64,000 nt of DNA from Plenodomus lindquistii (taxonomy: Eukaryota; Ascomycota; Dothideomycetes; Pleosporales; Leptosphaeriaceae). The stretch covers positions 248,001-312,000 of the forward strand of contig JANUWI010000022.1 of NCBI GenBank assembly GCA_025504975.1. The letters run 5' to 3'. The notes under the pieces are model-generated. The model was given only the letters and a program-made list of their open reading frames with translations. It was not told the origin of the DNA and did no database searches. Below, piece after piece: positions 26,501-38,028 of the stretch (position 1 is the first letter of the stretch; every line of letters starts with the position of its first letter). Both the position numbers and the translations under genes were made by a program.

Positions 26501-28865
26501 ATTAACTAGTTTTAGACTAAGTACTTTTTAATAAAAATATATATAGATATAGTATAGATTTATATATTAAAACTCTAAATAATATTTTTTAAATCTAAAT
26601 TATTAAGCTAAAAGCTACTTTATATTTAAAGCTACTAATTTACTAGGATTTAGTAAATAAAAATAAATTTAAATACTTTATTAATACTATAGTTTAGATA
26701 AGTTTTGTATAACTAAATACTATATAAATTCTATAGCTACTATTAAAAATTATAAAGCAATTTCTAGAGTAAAGTAATAGAGTTATAACTACTAATAAAA
26801 TAGATAACTTTTTTATTAGAAGTACTTAGAACATATCTATTACTATTAGTACTATTAGTAGTATAGTTTACTTCTAGATAGTAGTAAACTATATCTACTT
26901 AGCTATACTTAAAAAATTGTAGTATATATTTCTCTAGCTATTAATTTAGTATAATATCTATAGTAAAGTTATTTATAAAGTAGTTTTAGATAATAGTATA
27001 TATAATACTATTTTTATTACTTCTAATCTAAAAATAAAGTAAAAAAGGAAATTAATAAACTAAAGCTAGAAAACTAGTAGTAAAGTTTTTATATAAAAAA
27101 AGTTCTTTATATAACTATTTTTTAATAATTAAATACTACATAGTATAGAAAAAAGCATTTATTAAATATATTTAAAAAGTAAATAATATTAATTTAGAGG
27201 TAGAGTTTAGCTAATTTAGTATTATTTTTCTCTAAAAAAATAAATAGTAGCTAGCGTAGTAGGTAGAATAAATTTTTAAATTTAAAATAAAAGTATTTAA
27301 AAAGCTATTATTATATAAAAAATTTAGTTAATTTTTTATTATATATAAACTAAACTATTATATTTAGTAAAACTTTTTTTTTATATAAAAGCTAATACTT
27401 TATATAAAAAGGTAATAGATAAAGTAAACATAGTAAATAACTTATAAAAAAAGTCTAAAAAATTAGAGTTTAGCTAAAAAAACTACAAGTAAATAGCTAT
27501 AGAGTACTAAATATTAGAACTAAGCTTTAGAGCTTAACTAAAAGTTAGTTTATTTAATTATATTTTTAAAAAGTAATATACTTTTTTTCTCTAAAAAACT
27601 TATTTAATTTTAGTAAAAATTTAAAAATAGAAGTTTAGTAGCTAATTAATATAGTAAAAAAAAAAAATTTTTTTTATTATATAATATTTTATAACAAAGC
27701 TACAATTACTTCTAACTTTTTAGAAAGTAAAAAAGTAATTTAAAATATATATTCTTGATAAAGTATAAATAGTAGAATATAAAATATAGTAAATTAAAAG
27801 TTTCTTTATTACTAAAATAGTTAAATAGAAAGTAGTTAATATACTTTATAAAAAGCTAGAGAAAAAAACACTAAAATAGTATAGTAGTTAATATAAAAAC
27901 CTATTTTTTTTATAAAAAAAAAGATAGAAGATACTAGCTTATTTAAAATACTATTTATATAAATAAAGTTACTATAAAAAATACTAACTTTCTACTAACT
28001 ACTAATAAATTTTCTAATTGTTTTACTAGATATAAAATCTTTTTATTTCTAAACTTTTTTTTAGAATATAATTAAATTACTTTTTACTTTAAAAATAAAA
28101 ATATAATAGCCTTTTAGTCTTTTATTAGGCTTTTTTAGAACTATATAATAGTTTAAAAGGCTATAAATATAGTAGTAATATTCTAAAAAGTAATTATAAA
28201 CATACTAAAAAAGTATTACCTATATATAATACTATTTATTAATAATATTACTACTAAAGAACTTAAATATAATAATAATAAAGCTAAAGGTATACTAGAG
28301 GTATAATAATATATACTAGAGTATATTATATAGCTTAACTAAGCCTTTACTAATTTTAAAAAGGCTAAAAAAACTATTTCTAGATAAAAATACTACTAGA
28401 GAATAACTTACCTAGAGGTAGTAGAGTATAAAGTAAGCTCTAAAAATAGGTATCTAGACTAAATAAAAGTTAAAAAAATTATATACTAATTAGAGTACTA
28501 TAATATAAAAAAAGGTTTAAATAGTTATAAAAATTTATATTTACTACTAAATCTAAGTACCTAGTTTACTATTTAGGCTTAGCTATTATTCTATTTACTT
28601 TAAATAATTACTAAATAGAGGTAGAAAAAGCTATAATAATAGGCTATTAAAAAGCTTAAAACTTATATTACTTTAGTACTAGCTTTATTAACTATTAACT
28701 ATTAAAATAAAGAAATAATTTTTATACTTATAGATATAAATAATAAAAAAGCTAGAGTTTATAATAAATAAATAGATAAAGATAGAAAATAATACTTATA
28801 CAAGTTTAAAAGTATAGTTTAAATAAAATTAAATACTAAATAGTATTTAATAAAACTAAAGTACT
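23541..28865. other. AT-rich RIP-mutated DNA inside nested block
   Basis: About 5.3 kb without any open frame or recognised domain. By position it may be part of the element whose LTR-like repeats are at 23366 and 47226. A GTATACTAGCGTAC-type palindrome near 26417 resembles one near 42135, but I could not extend the match far. Confidence 0.4.
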
Positions 28866-28938
28866 ATAATATATTTTATAAATAAGCAGTCTATATAGAT
28901 AAGTAGTTTACCTCTACTAAAACTCTACTAAAACTATA
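28866..28938 (+). repeat. Fot1-like terminal inverted repeat, truncated copy
   Basis: Matches 7896-7968 and the reverse complement of 9692-9764. The partner repeat expected beyond 30425 is absent. Confidence 0.78.
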
Positions 28939-30425
28939 TACACCTACGTAATATTCTACTAATAATACTAGATAGAACTCTCTAATAAAGCTTAGATACA
29001 GCTTACGCTATAGACTTTAAAATAAAATATAAATCTTTTTTTATAATACACTATAGCTATTTATAATATTTTCTATACTATTTTATATTAAAAACGTGCT
29101 AGTTAACCTCTATATAGAGATTATACACCTAATCTAAAAAAACTAGATAAAAATAAAAAAAAGGTAATTATTTAGTATATACTTAAGCTATGTATATAAA
29201 AATTTCCTCTAAAGCTTATAACTATAGTAGATATAAATAATTTATTATATAATAAGCGTAATTTAAACTATATTAGCGTAAACTAGCCTAGTATGTTTAT
29301 TAAACGCTGCTTTAAATTTAAAGTAAAGTTTAATTATAAGTATAACTATAAAAAAGCTTTATATAAAAATTTAAAAGTTATTAAAGCCTAGTTTAAACTA
29401 GTAGCTTATATAAAAAAAAAGTATAGTATTTTAAATAAAAATATATATAACTTTAATAAAACAGGCTTTATAATAGGCTAGATATTAATAGAAGTAGTTA
29501 TTATAGCTTTAGAGTATTAAAAATAACTAAAAGTAGTTTAGTAGAGTAACTAGAAGTAGATAATAGTTATCTAGAGGATTAATGTAATAGAATAGGCTAT
29601 TTTACTTTTTATTATTTTTAAAAGCTACTACTACTTTTTAGCCTAGTATAAAAAGAATAGCCTATCTAGAAATTAGATTATTACAGTCTCTAAAAATAGC
29701 TAGATAACTAATAAGCTTAGATATTAGTAGCTAGAGTACTTTAATACCTATACTAAAACGCGTACTATAAAAGGGTACTAGCTATTTATTATTAATAGCT
29801 ATAAAAACTATAACTTGCTTAAATTCTAGTAATACTATAAAAAAAAGAAAATTATTACTATATATATACTTTTTTACTTATTACACCTCCTCTAGCTATT
29901 TAATATAAGTTATTTTACTTTTTTAAAATAGGTATATAGCTACTAAGCTAAAAAGTTTATATATAATTATATTATATATATTATAAAGTTTAAATTCCTG
30001 CTTTACTTTATACGCGCTTATAAAGCTAGAATAACTTCTAGTAATATTTAAAAAAAGTTTTAAAGCGCTAGACTAGTTCTATATAAGCTAGAGTTAGTTA
30101 TATTACGCTTTAAAGTCTAGTTACGCACTCTATTACTACTCTCTATTAATAATAAGCTTTAGCAGTTATAAACTCTAAGTAATACTTTTAAACTAGAGTT
30201 ATAATTAATATTTATAAAGGTAAAAATTTAGAGGTATATAAATAGCTTACTAACTTCTATAGTTAAAGCTTTTAAAAAAGTATTAAAAAGGGCTGTAATT
30301 ATTACGTATAAGCTAGTATTAGCGCAGAAAAAGATTACTAAGCTTTAGGCTACTAATAAAGCTACTACGTGTTATAAATTATATAAAACAAAGTAGGTTT
30401 AGTATAAAAGTAACTTTATAGTTAA
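28866..30425 (+). pseudogene. truncated Fot1/pogo transposon, RIP-mutated
   Basis: The left end is the same 73-bp inverted repeat as in the complete copy at 7896-9764. Translated across stops, the + strand gives a pogo/Fot1 transposase: YNFNKTGF at 29447 corresponds to the YNFDETGF catalytic block (the Asp codon has become AAT). An LFIIN segment with a following LKFQQYYKKRKIIT block near 29780-29870 corresponds to the second catalytic Asp and its neighbourhood, again with Asp changed to Asn. These changes alone would abolish catalysis. The distal end, about 310 bp including the second inverted repeat, is missing and is replaced at about 30425 by a truncated copia-1 LTR. Confidence 0.8.
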
Positions 30426-30563
30426 TAATAATTAAAATAATTAATTATATTTTTTTAAAGTATTATTTAAAAGGTAAGTTTTATTATAGTAGCTATAGAA
30501 TACGCTGGCGTATTATATACCCTATTTATCTACTAGCTCTAGAATAACTCTATTAATTTAATA
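30426..30563 (-). repeat. 3' LTR of minus-strand copia-1, truncated
   Basis: Reverse-complement match to about 140 bp of the 187-bp LTR, including the palindrome core near 30510. The last ~45 bp of the LTR (the end that should lie at 30376-30425) are missing and Fot1-like sequence is there instead. Confidence 0.82.
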
Positions 30564-33500
30564 TACCTTTTTTAGCCTAGACGCTGTTACTAGCTACAAC
30601 CTTTTTTCTAAAAAGTTATTTAAAAGTAGTTTAGTTACTATTAGATTTTATAAATTAGAGTTTTATTTATTAGAGTTAAAAGCGTTTTAGGTTTAATAAG
30701 TTTAAATTAATAAAAAAACTTTTTTTATTATTTTTTTTGTAGAGTATTTATAAAGCTATTTATAATTATTTTTAATTACTATATATATTATATATTTATC
30801 TATTATTATTATACTTTCTACTATAGCTAGTAATTATAAATATTAATATATTAGAGCTTAGTTTTAAGCTTTAAAACAGCTATAGTAAATAGTTAGATAG
30901 TCTATTAATTATTATATTTAATAATAATAGGTTCTAGCTTAATTTTAATATAAAGCTTCTAAAAAAGCTTTAAAATAAAAAAAGTTTTTTTAATAATTTA
31001 GAATAGAGTAAAGAGTTTAGCTTTAGTAGTTAATATAGTTACTATATTCTATTTATATATTTTCTAGGTAATAAGCCTATTATATAGCTTAATTATATAG
31101 CGTTATAAACTTTTTTTCTTATATATATTATTAGTAAAAAAGGTATTACTTATAATTTAAAGGCGTAAACAACCTCTAAATTATAATATAGTTAATTTAG
31201 TATTTTAAAAATATATTAAAATTTAGTTTATAGGTTTATAATATTTATAGCTAGAATTAGTAAAGTACTTTACTAGTTATAATATACTAAATAAAATATC
31301 TAGTTATATAGTAACTATAGTAAAAAAAAGTAGTATAATTTTTTATTAATATTTATTAATATCTATATAGCTTACTAGGTTATTATTTAAAAATAGTTTA
31401 ATAGCTACTATTAAAGTATTATATACTACTTTTTAATTATTAATTACTTAACTAATTTTATTATAGTAGAAAGTTTAGAAGAGTTAGATCTAGTATAAAC
31501 CTTAGTTATAGATTATTTCTATTTTAAAAAACTATTATAAGTTATATTCTCTAGTAATTATTTACTATTTTTTTAGCTACTTTATTACTTTAGTAACCTA
31601 CTAATTCTACTCTATTAGATAAGCTATAATAATAATATTAATATAAAAAAAAAATAATACTACTTTTAATAAAGTAGTATAGCTTATATAGTATAGCTTT
31701 AAAGCTAAGCCTTTATAGAGTTATTATAAACTCTTTCTACTATAGTAGTAGTAAAATTCTAAAGCTATATAATACTTTATTTATTTATAAAATTATACTA
31801 GTTTTTTAATAATCTTTTAATATATATATATAGATAATTTAGTCTATTACTATATATATAAACGTATTTATAATATTAAATTATTTAAACTCTAGTTTAT
31901 ACAAGGCTATAATTACTATTAGTATTATAAATAAATATCTAGCTAGTATAGCTATATAGATATTTTATAAAATAATATTTTTCTATTAATTTTTTTAGAC
32001 TACTAATTACACTTTATACTTAAATAAATTATAGTTTTTATCTAGCTTATTTATATAAATTTATATATAATTAAAAATCTATTATTTTATTAGCCTAGTA
32101 GTTTTATATAGAACTTTAATCTATAAATCTATCTAAATATAGTTTAAAAAATAGTTGAATTTAGCTTATTATAACTTAGTATTTAGTAGATAATCTTTAA
32201 AATTACTTTTATATATAGAAAAAGGTAGAAGCTAGCTCTAATAAAGTTTTAAACTTATAGTAAATATTCTTTTTAATTAGACTTTATTAATAGCTTTTTT
32301 TTTATTATTTTTATAATATTTTTTAAAGTTTTTCTATAAATACTACTATTTATAAAATTATATAAAATAAAACTAATTATTTTTTTAAAATATATTTCTA
32401 CTATAAACTAGGTAAAAAAAGCTGCTAGTAGTAGAGTTAGTAGTAGAGATAAATAATAATCTTTAATTTTTCTACTATTATAGTATTCTAGTAGTTCTAC
32501 TATAAAATTCTACTTTAAAATATTTTTAAAAGTATTATTTTTATAAAATAATTTAGTTTCTAGTTTATATACTAGTAAAAGAAGTTCTATAGTTTTTATT
32601 AATATAGTAATTTCTTCTAGTATACTATATATAAAATTATCTATTAAATTTTTTACCTTTTTATTAAATATTATCTATTTATTAAATGTAATATATTTAG
32701 TACTAATAACTTTAGTAAAAAATAGAATTTATATTCTATAAATATTAAAAAATTAATAGCTTACTAGATATTCTATTTAGACTTTTAAATTAAAGTATAA
32801 TAAACGTGCTTTACTATAGTATATATTATTAGTTATAGTAAAAGCTTTATACTTATATACTCTAAAGTAAATAAAATTTAGTTTTTTATATTAAAGTAAC
32901 TATACTATTAGTAAAAGCTATTTAAATAAAAAAAATTTTATATACAGTCTTCTAGTTATTTATATAGTTAGGTAATTAGTTATATAAATAAATAGTAGTT
33001 TATATTATCTCTAGCTAGAGCTTTTAAAAAAAATTAGCGTTAAATTATATTATATACGCTTTTTTTTTATTTATACTCTTTAAATATTTAGCGCTTTAAT
33101 TCTATACTTATATATCTAGAGCTAAAAACTTAATAATAATACTTTATAATAAAAAATAGCGCTATACTTCTAGCTTAACTATTATAATTTTATTATCTAT
33201 TTAAATAATTTTTATAATAATATTAAAATAGTTTTTAAAAAAAAAGTTTAAAAGTAGTTTAATAATAGACTTTATAGTTTTATTATTAGTAAAATAGTAG
33301 TTCTATTATATTACTAAATATCTATTAGTAATAAGTATCTAGCTTTTTTTATAAGTATTACTTTAGTATTTATAAAAATAGAAATTAATAGCTAGTTATT
33401 TTTCTAGTTTTTTATTATCTATATTTTATAAAGCCTATTTAATTTAGCGTTATACTCTAGTTTAACTATAAAAGTAATACTTTACTATAATAATACTTTT

Positions 33501-35375
33501 TATTTATACTTTTTTAGTTTACTAAATAAGATACTTTATAGCTACTAGACTAGAATACTTTAATTTTTTATACTATATAAGTACTAGAGCTCTCTAAGCT
33601 TATTTTAGAGTTTATAATATTACTTTATATATATAGTAAACTATAGGTACTAAAGTATAGTATTAAATTACTTATTATTTATATAGTTTCTATAGACTTT
33701 TAATAATAGTATTATCTAATTTTTATATAGTTATAAAGTCTACTTTTATATTCTTTTATATTTTTAATTATTAACGTAGCCTAAATAATACTAGATTATA
33801 AAAAAAGTTAGAGTAGATAGCTATATTATAGAGTGTTATTATTATTATTTTTTAACTATACTTTAGAAGTAGCTAAATAGAGCTATAGCCTTTAATTTAG
33901 ACTTATATATTACTAGTCTATATATAATCTAAAAGTCTAGGTATATAATAGTTATATATATACTACAAATTATTTATAATATAATATATTATATCTACAT
34001 CTAGAATATATAAGTTTTAAAGTAAATAAATATCTACTATAATAAAAAAGCCTACTTTAGTATTAGATATTACTAGAATATAATCTCTAGAACTTTTAAT
34101 TTATATAATTTAATAGCTAAATAGTTAGTTTACTTTTAGAGTTAGTATATAAAATTATTTAATAGATAAAGTTTTAGTATAGAGTTAGCTCTATAAATAA
34201 ATTAGTATTTAAAATTCTAGATTATTTTACTATTTAAAAAGAATAAAGTTTTTTATTATTTTCTTTAGTATCTACTATATAGGTGCTTTTTTTTTATTTA
34301 AATAGAAGTAGTTTTTAATATTATATTTTTATTTATAAACTAAGTATTTTACTTTAGGTATAAATAACTTTATACGTTTTTTAACCTAATATTTTTATAT
34401 AGTACTATATTAATTTTAAAGTTTACTCTATTTATTTAATAAAATATTTTTAATAGTAGAGGCGTTTTTTATACTATTTTAGTAGAAATTATCTCTAGTA
34501 GTAAAAGTATTATTATAAGCTATAAAGTATACTTTACTTTTTACTTTTAATAGAAAGTTTAATATTATATATTTTTAGAAGTATTTATTATTATTTTTTA
34601 TTATACTATAAATATTATATTTATTATTATAGAACTAAGTTATCTATATTAGAGCTTATTTATTAACTACTACTAGAAAGTTTTTAATAACTACTAATAG
34701 TTATATTACTTTAAAAATAGACTATTTTTCTACCTTTATAGCTATTTAATAATATTTAGCTAGCTATATATTCTATTATACTAGGCTTTTTATTTTTATA
34801 AATGTATTATTATACTAGTTTTAGATTTACTTTTATTTAAAAGCTTTATTAATACTAACTATATTTTTTAATTATATAAGCTATTTTTAGATTAGTAACT
34901 CTAGTTAGTAGTAGATTTATAAAAAGTATAGCATTAGAGTTAACTATATAAATATAATAATTTTAGTAGAAGTTTAACTACTTATATTTATATTTATAAT
35001 ACTAGAATTTATATTAATTAGCTATAATTCTATAGTACTTAAAATTCTTTTTATAGGCTTTAAAGTCTAATTAGAATAGATTATTTAGTTAAAAAGGAAT
35101 TTTAATATTTATTTCTAGCGTATAGTTAAAAGCTAATAGTATTTTTAAAATAGTTAGCTCTAGATATAAAGCTAAAAAGGTTTTTAAATTAATTTTATTC
35201 TATACTCTATATATAATTACTTATAATTAGAGTTAAAACTACTATCTAGTATAGTTAGTAAAATTCTATAGAATAACTATAGAATTATAAGTTAATAAAA
35301 ACGCTATAATAGAATACGTCTATAGTACTAAAGGTATAAATAGCTAAAATAATAGTTAGTAGTAAAACTTTTAAT

Positions 35376-35563
35376 TATTAAATATATAGTATTATTAAAA
35401 GTATATAAAATATTAATAATTTTAGTAATAATTAAAATAAATAATTATATTTTCTATAAGTATTACCTAGAAGGCTAGTTTTATTATATTAGCTATGAAA
35501 TACGCTAGCGTACTTTATACTCTATTTATCTACTAGCTCTAGAATAACTCTATTAATTTAATA
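35376..35563 (-). repeat. 5' LTR of minus-strand copia-1 copy
   Basis: 188 bp whose reverse complement aligns end to end with the intact LTR. The terminal 8-mers TGTCAGAT/ATCTGACA have become TATTAAAT/ATTTAATA. The palindrome core survives as ACGCTAGCGT. Confidence 0.87.
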
Positions 35564-36590
35564 AAAATAGTTTAAAAGGAAATTAGTATATATCTAGCAT
35601 ACTATATAAAAAGCTATACCTAAAAAGTAAATATACTAATAAATTTCTATTTCTATACTTAATAGAAAATAGTTCTAATTAATATTATTTATATACTTTA
35701 TCGTAAAAAAAAAATACCTAGTTATAGTAAAAAAATACTTTAATAGCTAGATAAAAGTAAATATATTACTAGATAACTAGTTTAAAATAATAGCTAGGTT
35801 TATATATAAAGAAATCCTTTATTTTAAAAGTATAATAAAAAAGCTTATAATTACTAGTAAATCTAACTTTTAAAAAGTTATAAAAATACTAGAAAAAGTT
35901 TATAATATTTAATAAATTTAAATTTTAGTATATAATCTATAGGTAGTAATAAAAATAAAAAAAAATATAAACTTATTACTAATATTTTTACTAAACTTTT
36001 AAAAAGCTAGGTAAAACATTTTCTAATAGTTTTAATAGTAGACTAAATTTTAGTCTAAAAAAGTTTAGAATACTTTCTATTCTAGCTAATTACTAGCTAG
36101 AATCTAGTTCTATCTATTAAATTTACTCTTTTAAGTTAGTAAACTCTACTTTTTTAAAAAGTAACTAACTATAGTAAGCTACTAGTAGTAAAAGTAATAT
36201 AACTAGATTTATATAACTAATTTCTTAAAAATATAGTTTTTAAAATAGAGTAGCTATGCTTTTAAAAAAAAAATACAAAAATAATATAAAAAAAATTAGA
36301 TAAAAAAGTATACTACTAGAAATACTAGTTAATAGATATATTTTAAAATAGAAAGTTTAGTAGTTACTAGCTTAGGCTTTATTATATTTTTTAATTATTA
36401 AAAAAGCGTAGTATATATAAACTAGAGGATTTTAATAAAATAAACTTTATATATATAATATTTTACTAAAGGCTAAAACTATTCTATTAAAAAAAAGTTT
36501 TAGATATAATAGAAAAAGATTACAGCTACTATAAAGTCTACTAGAAAGTATTATAGAATAATATCTATATTAATAAGCTACTACTAGTAT
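35564..36590. other. AT-rich RIP-mutated DNA, left flank of insertion
   Basis: About 1 kb with no open frame or recognised domain. It is continuous with the DNA from 41789 onward, since the intact element between them is an insertion with a 5-bp target duplication. Confidence 0.45.
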
Positions 36591-36595
36591 AATAT
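36591..36595 (+). repeat. target-site duplication, left
   Basis: AATAT directly before the TG of the 5' LTR; identical to 41784-41788. Five base pairs is the usual staggered cut of copia integrases. Confidence 0.88.
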
Positions 36596-36782
36596 TGTCA
36601 GATTGACGGAGTTATTCTAGAGCCAGTAGATAAGCGGGGCACAGGGTGCGCTAGCGCACCCTGCAGCCGACGCGACAAAACTATCCTCCTGAGCAACGCT
36701 CGGAGAAGACACAATCAATGATCTCAACCATCATCAAATTCATCAATATTCGTGCACTTTCAATAGTACCGTGCATCTGACA
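36596..36782 (+). repeat. 5' LTR of intact copia-1
   Basis: 187 bp starting TGTCAGAT and ending ATCTGACA, a perfect 8-bp terminal inverted repeat. It differs from the 3' LTR at only two positions: T at 36684 (G at 41685) and A at 36711 (C at 41712). Both are transversions, not RIP transitions. It should hold the promoter and, in the 3' copy, the polyadenylation signal; I see no convincing TATA box. Confidence 0.95.
36642..36663. other. 22-bp perfect palindrome in 5' LTR
   Basis: Two 11-bp arms (CAGGGTGCGCT and its complement) meet without a loop around GCTAGC. The same palindrome occurs in the 3' LTR. Its core is still recognisable in all RIP-mutated LTRs of the family, partly because its CpG and CpT sites are poor RIP targets. 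A protein-binding or RNA-hairpin role is possible. Confidence 0.85.
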
Positions 36783-36796
36783 ATTAAGAGTCTCAC
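36783..36796 (+). promoter_or_regulatory. primer-binding site, tRNA-Lys 5' half
   Basis: ATTAAGAGTCTCAC follows the CA of the 5' LTR with no gap. Its complement is GTGAGACTCTTAAT, the anticodon arm of a lysine tRNA with anticodon CUU, ending at nucleotide 39. Drosophila copia is known to prime from a half-tRNA of initiator Met cut after nucleotide 39, so this looks like the same mechanism with another tRNA. There is no match to a tRNA 3' acceptor end (TGG...). The site is also traceable in the minus-strand mutated copy. Confidence 0.72.
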
Positions 36797-36837
36797 TGCC
36801 GACTACCGCTCAGGCCACCCCAACACGTCTATCCAAC

Positions 36838-38028
36838 ATGACGACAATGCGTGATCCAACAGTTATCCTACGGGATCACACAGACTACACAACATGGATG
36901 ACGCAGCTCAAAGCGCGCTGCATCGCACATAACATCTGGGACAAGATCAATCCTAAGTCTACTACCCGGCCAACAGTTAAACCGGTAGCAGAAAGAGCCC
37001 CGGTGATTGCTGATTACGCGCCAGCCAATGCAAGTAACACAAGCCCAAGAAGGATCACCGATCTCTCCACAGCAGGCCAGAAGGCTTTCCGGGATGACCT
37101 CGAGTATCACAAAATCCTCCTCGAACAATACAAGAACGACCGACATGACTACGAGAAAGAGCAATCCAGCCTTCAGCACATCGTAGCGTTCATCCAATCA
37201 ACAGTAACACCGCATCTGCTCCGAACCTGTTGCCTACCCGACCAATCCCTCCGAAAATGGCTCATAAGCCTCGAAGCGACGATTGGGATTGACGAACAAC
37301 TTGAACAAGAGCGAGCCCGCGAGCGATACCTTCAGGCATTGAAGCCAATGAGAACCTCCGCGCACTGGGATAGCTGGCTCGCAGAATACGACCAAGCCGC
37401 AACTGAAGCAGAGGCATACAACGTACCGGAAGTACTGCAGATCAATGCAGTAACAAAAGATTTCCTCACATCGGTTAACAAGGTGGCAAATGTGTGGGCA
37501 ACCACCTTCCAGGACTCTGGACGATACCAACCCGGAATGAACCGCAAAGAGATGATGAAACGCTATCGGGAGTACATGATGAATAACCATCCCCTGAAAA
37601 CAGGGAAGAGCAAAGCAAGTTTCATTGCAGCTCATGACGAGGCTTCACATGACACCGCTGAGGGCGAAGCCCATCAGGACAGTACAAGGGACGCCTCTAC
37701 TGTGAACAGCGCGCCATCTCGCCGGGGAAGACCCCGTAATCAACGCGGCAACGATCGAAAGCGACAAGCCGAGAGACCTCCAGAAGGCTCATACTCCTCC
37801 ACAAAATGCTTAGCATGTGGACAACGCCATGCCTTGAAGGACTGCTACTACCTACATGAGGAGAAAGCACCCGGCTGGTGGAAACCAAACGAGTCCGTAA
37901 AGGAGCTCGTCAAATTCCAGAAGGAACAAGACCCAGAACTACAAGGGCTAATCCGCTCACAGAGCCGACCCCGCACAAGGACGCCAACTATCAAGCAGTC
38001 CCATACCCCAACTCCGGAAATAGAATGA
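36838..38028 (+). CDS. gag: Gag (capsid/nucleocapsid) of copia-1
   Basis: A 396-residue Gag, which assembles the cytoplasmic virus-like particle that packages the element RNA. The N-terminal part has the W20...W34 pattern of copia Gag (UBN2/gag-polypeptide type). The central region is helical and charged. After a basic Arg/Lys-rich stretch at about residues 290-315 comes a zinc knuckle, C324-X2-C327-X3-H331-X4-C336, which binds RNA; the usual retroviral spacing is CX2CX4HX4C, so it is one residue shorter in the middle. The first ATG lies 55 bp after the LTR with A at -3; a second in-frame ATG is at codon 4. The frame ends at TGA 38026-38028 followed by CTA, and pol continues in the same frame directly behind it. 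Confidence 0.92.
   Translation: MTTMRDPTVILRDHTDYTTWMTQLKARCIAHNIWDKINPKSTTRPTVKPVAERAPVIADYAPANASNTSPRRITDLSTAGQKAFRDDLEYHKILLEQYKNDRHDYEKEQSSLQHIVAFIQSTVTPHLLRTCCLPDQSLRKWLISLEATIGIDEQLEQERARERYLQALKPMRTSAHWDSWLAEYDQAATEAEAYNVPEVLQINAVTKDFLTSVNKVANVWATTFQDSGRYQPGMNRKEMMKRYREYMMNNHPLKTGKSKASFIAAHDEASHDTAEGEAHQDSTRDASTVNSAPSRRGRPRNQRGNDRKRQAERPPEGSYSSTKCLACGQRHALKDCYYLHEEKAPGWWKPNESVKELVKFQKEQDPELQGLIRSQSRPRTRTPTIKQSHTPTPEIE

Larger units (their letters stand above)
30426..35563 (-). pseudogene. RIP-mutated copia-1 copy, nearly full length
   Basis: The reverse complement aligns with the intact element from 5' LTR through primer site, gag, protease, integrase, RT and RNase H to a truncated 3' LTR. 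Total length is close to the intact 5188 bp. The counterpart of the primer site lies just inside the 5' LTR (near 35362-35375), the zinc-knuckle region near 34320, TAACTA at the gag/pol junction on the - strand at 34122-34127, and the integrase/RT junction near 32810, where the base missing from the intact copy is present. Differences are almost all C-to-T or G-to-A. It also forms a 3.9-kb inverted repeat with 1745-5679. All frames are broken. Confidence 0.88.

Noticed and set aside
1..36590. Organelle (mitochondrial) DNA as explanation for the high A+T
   Set aside because: The sequence contains degraded nuclear transposons with LTRs, terminal inverted repeats and a RIP pattern; no mitochondrial genes, tRNAs or rRNAs are visible.
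36868..37635. Open frames on the - strand opposite gag
   Set aside because: They are shadows of the gag codons: no recognisable domain, Cys/Val-rich composition typical of antisense frames, and gag on + has clear Gag motifs.
38026..38028. TGA as a RIP-created nonsense codon
   Set aside because: The element shows no other RIP changes, a CGA precursor lacks a CpA site, and the mutated copies carry TAA at this place as expected from an ancestral TGA.
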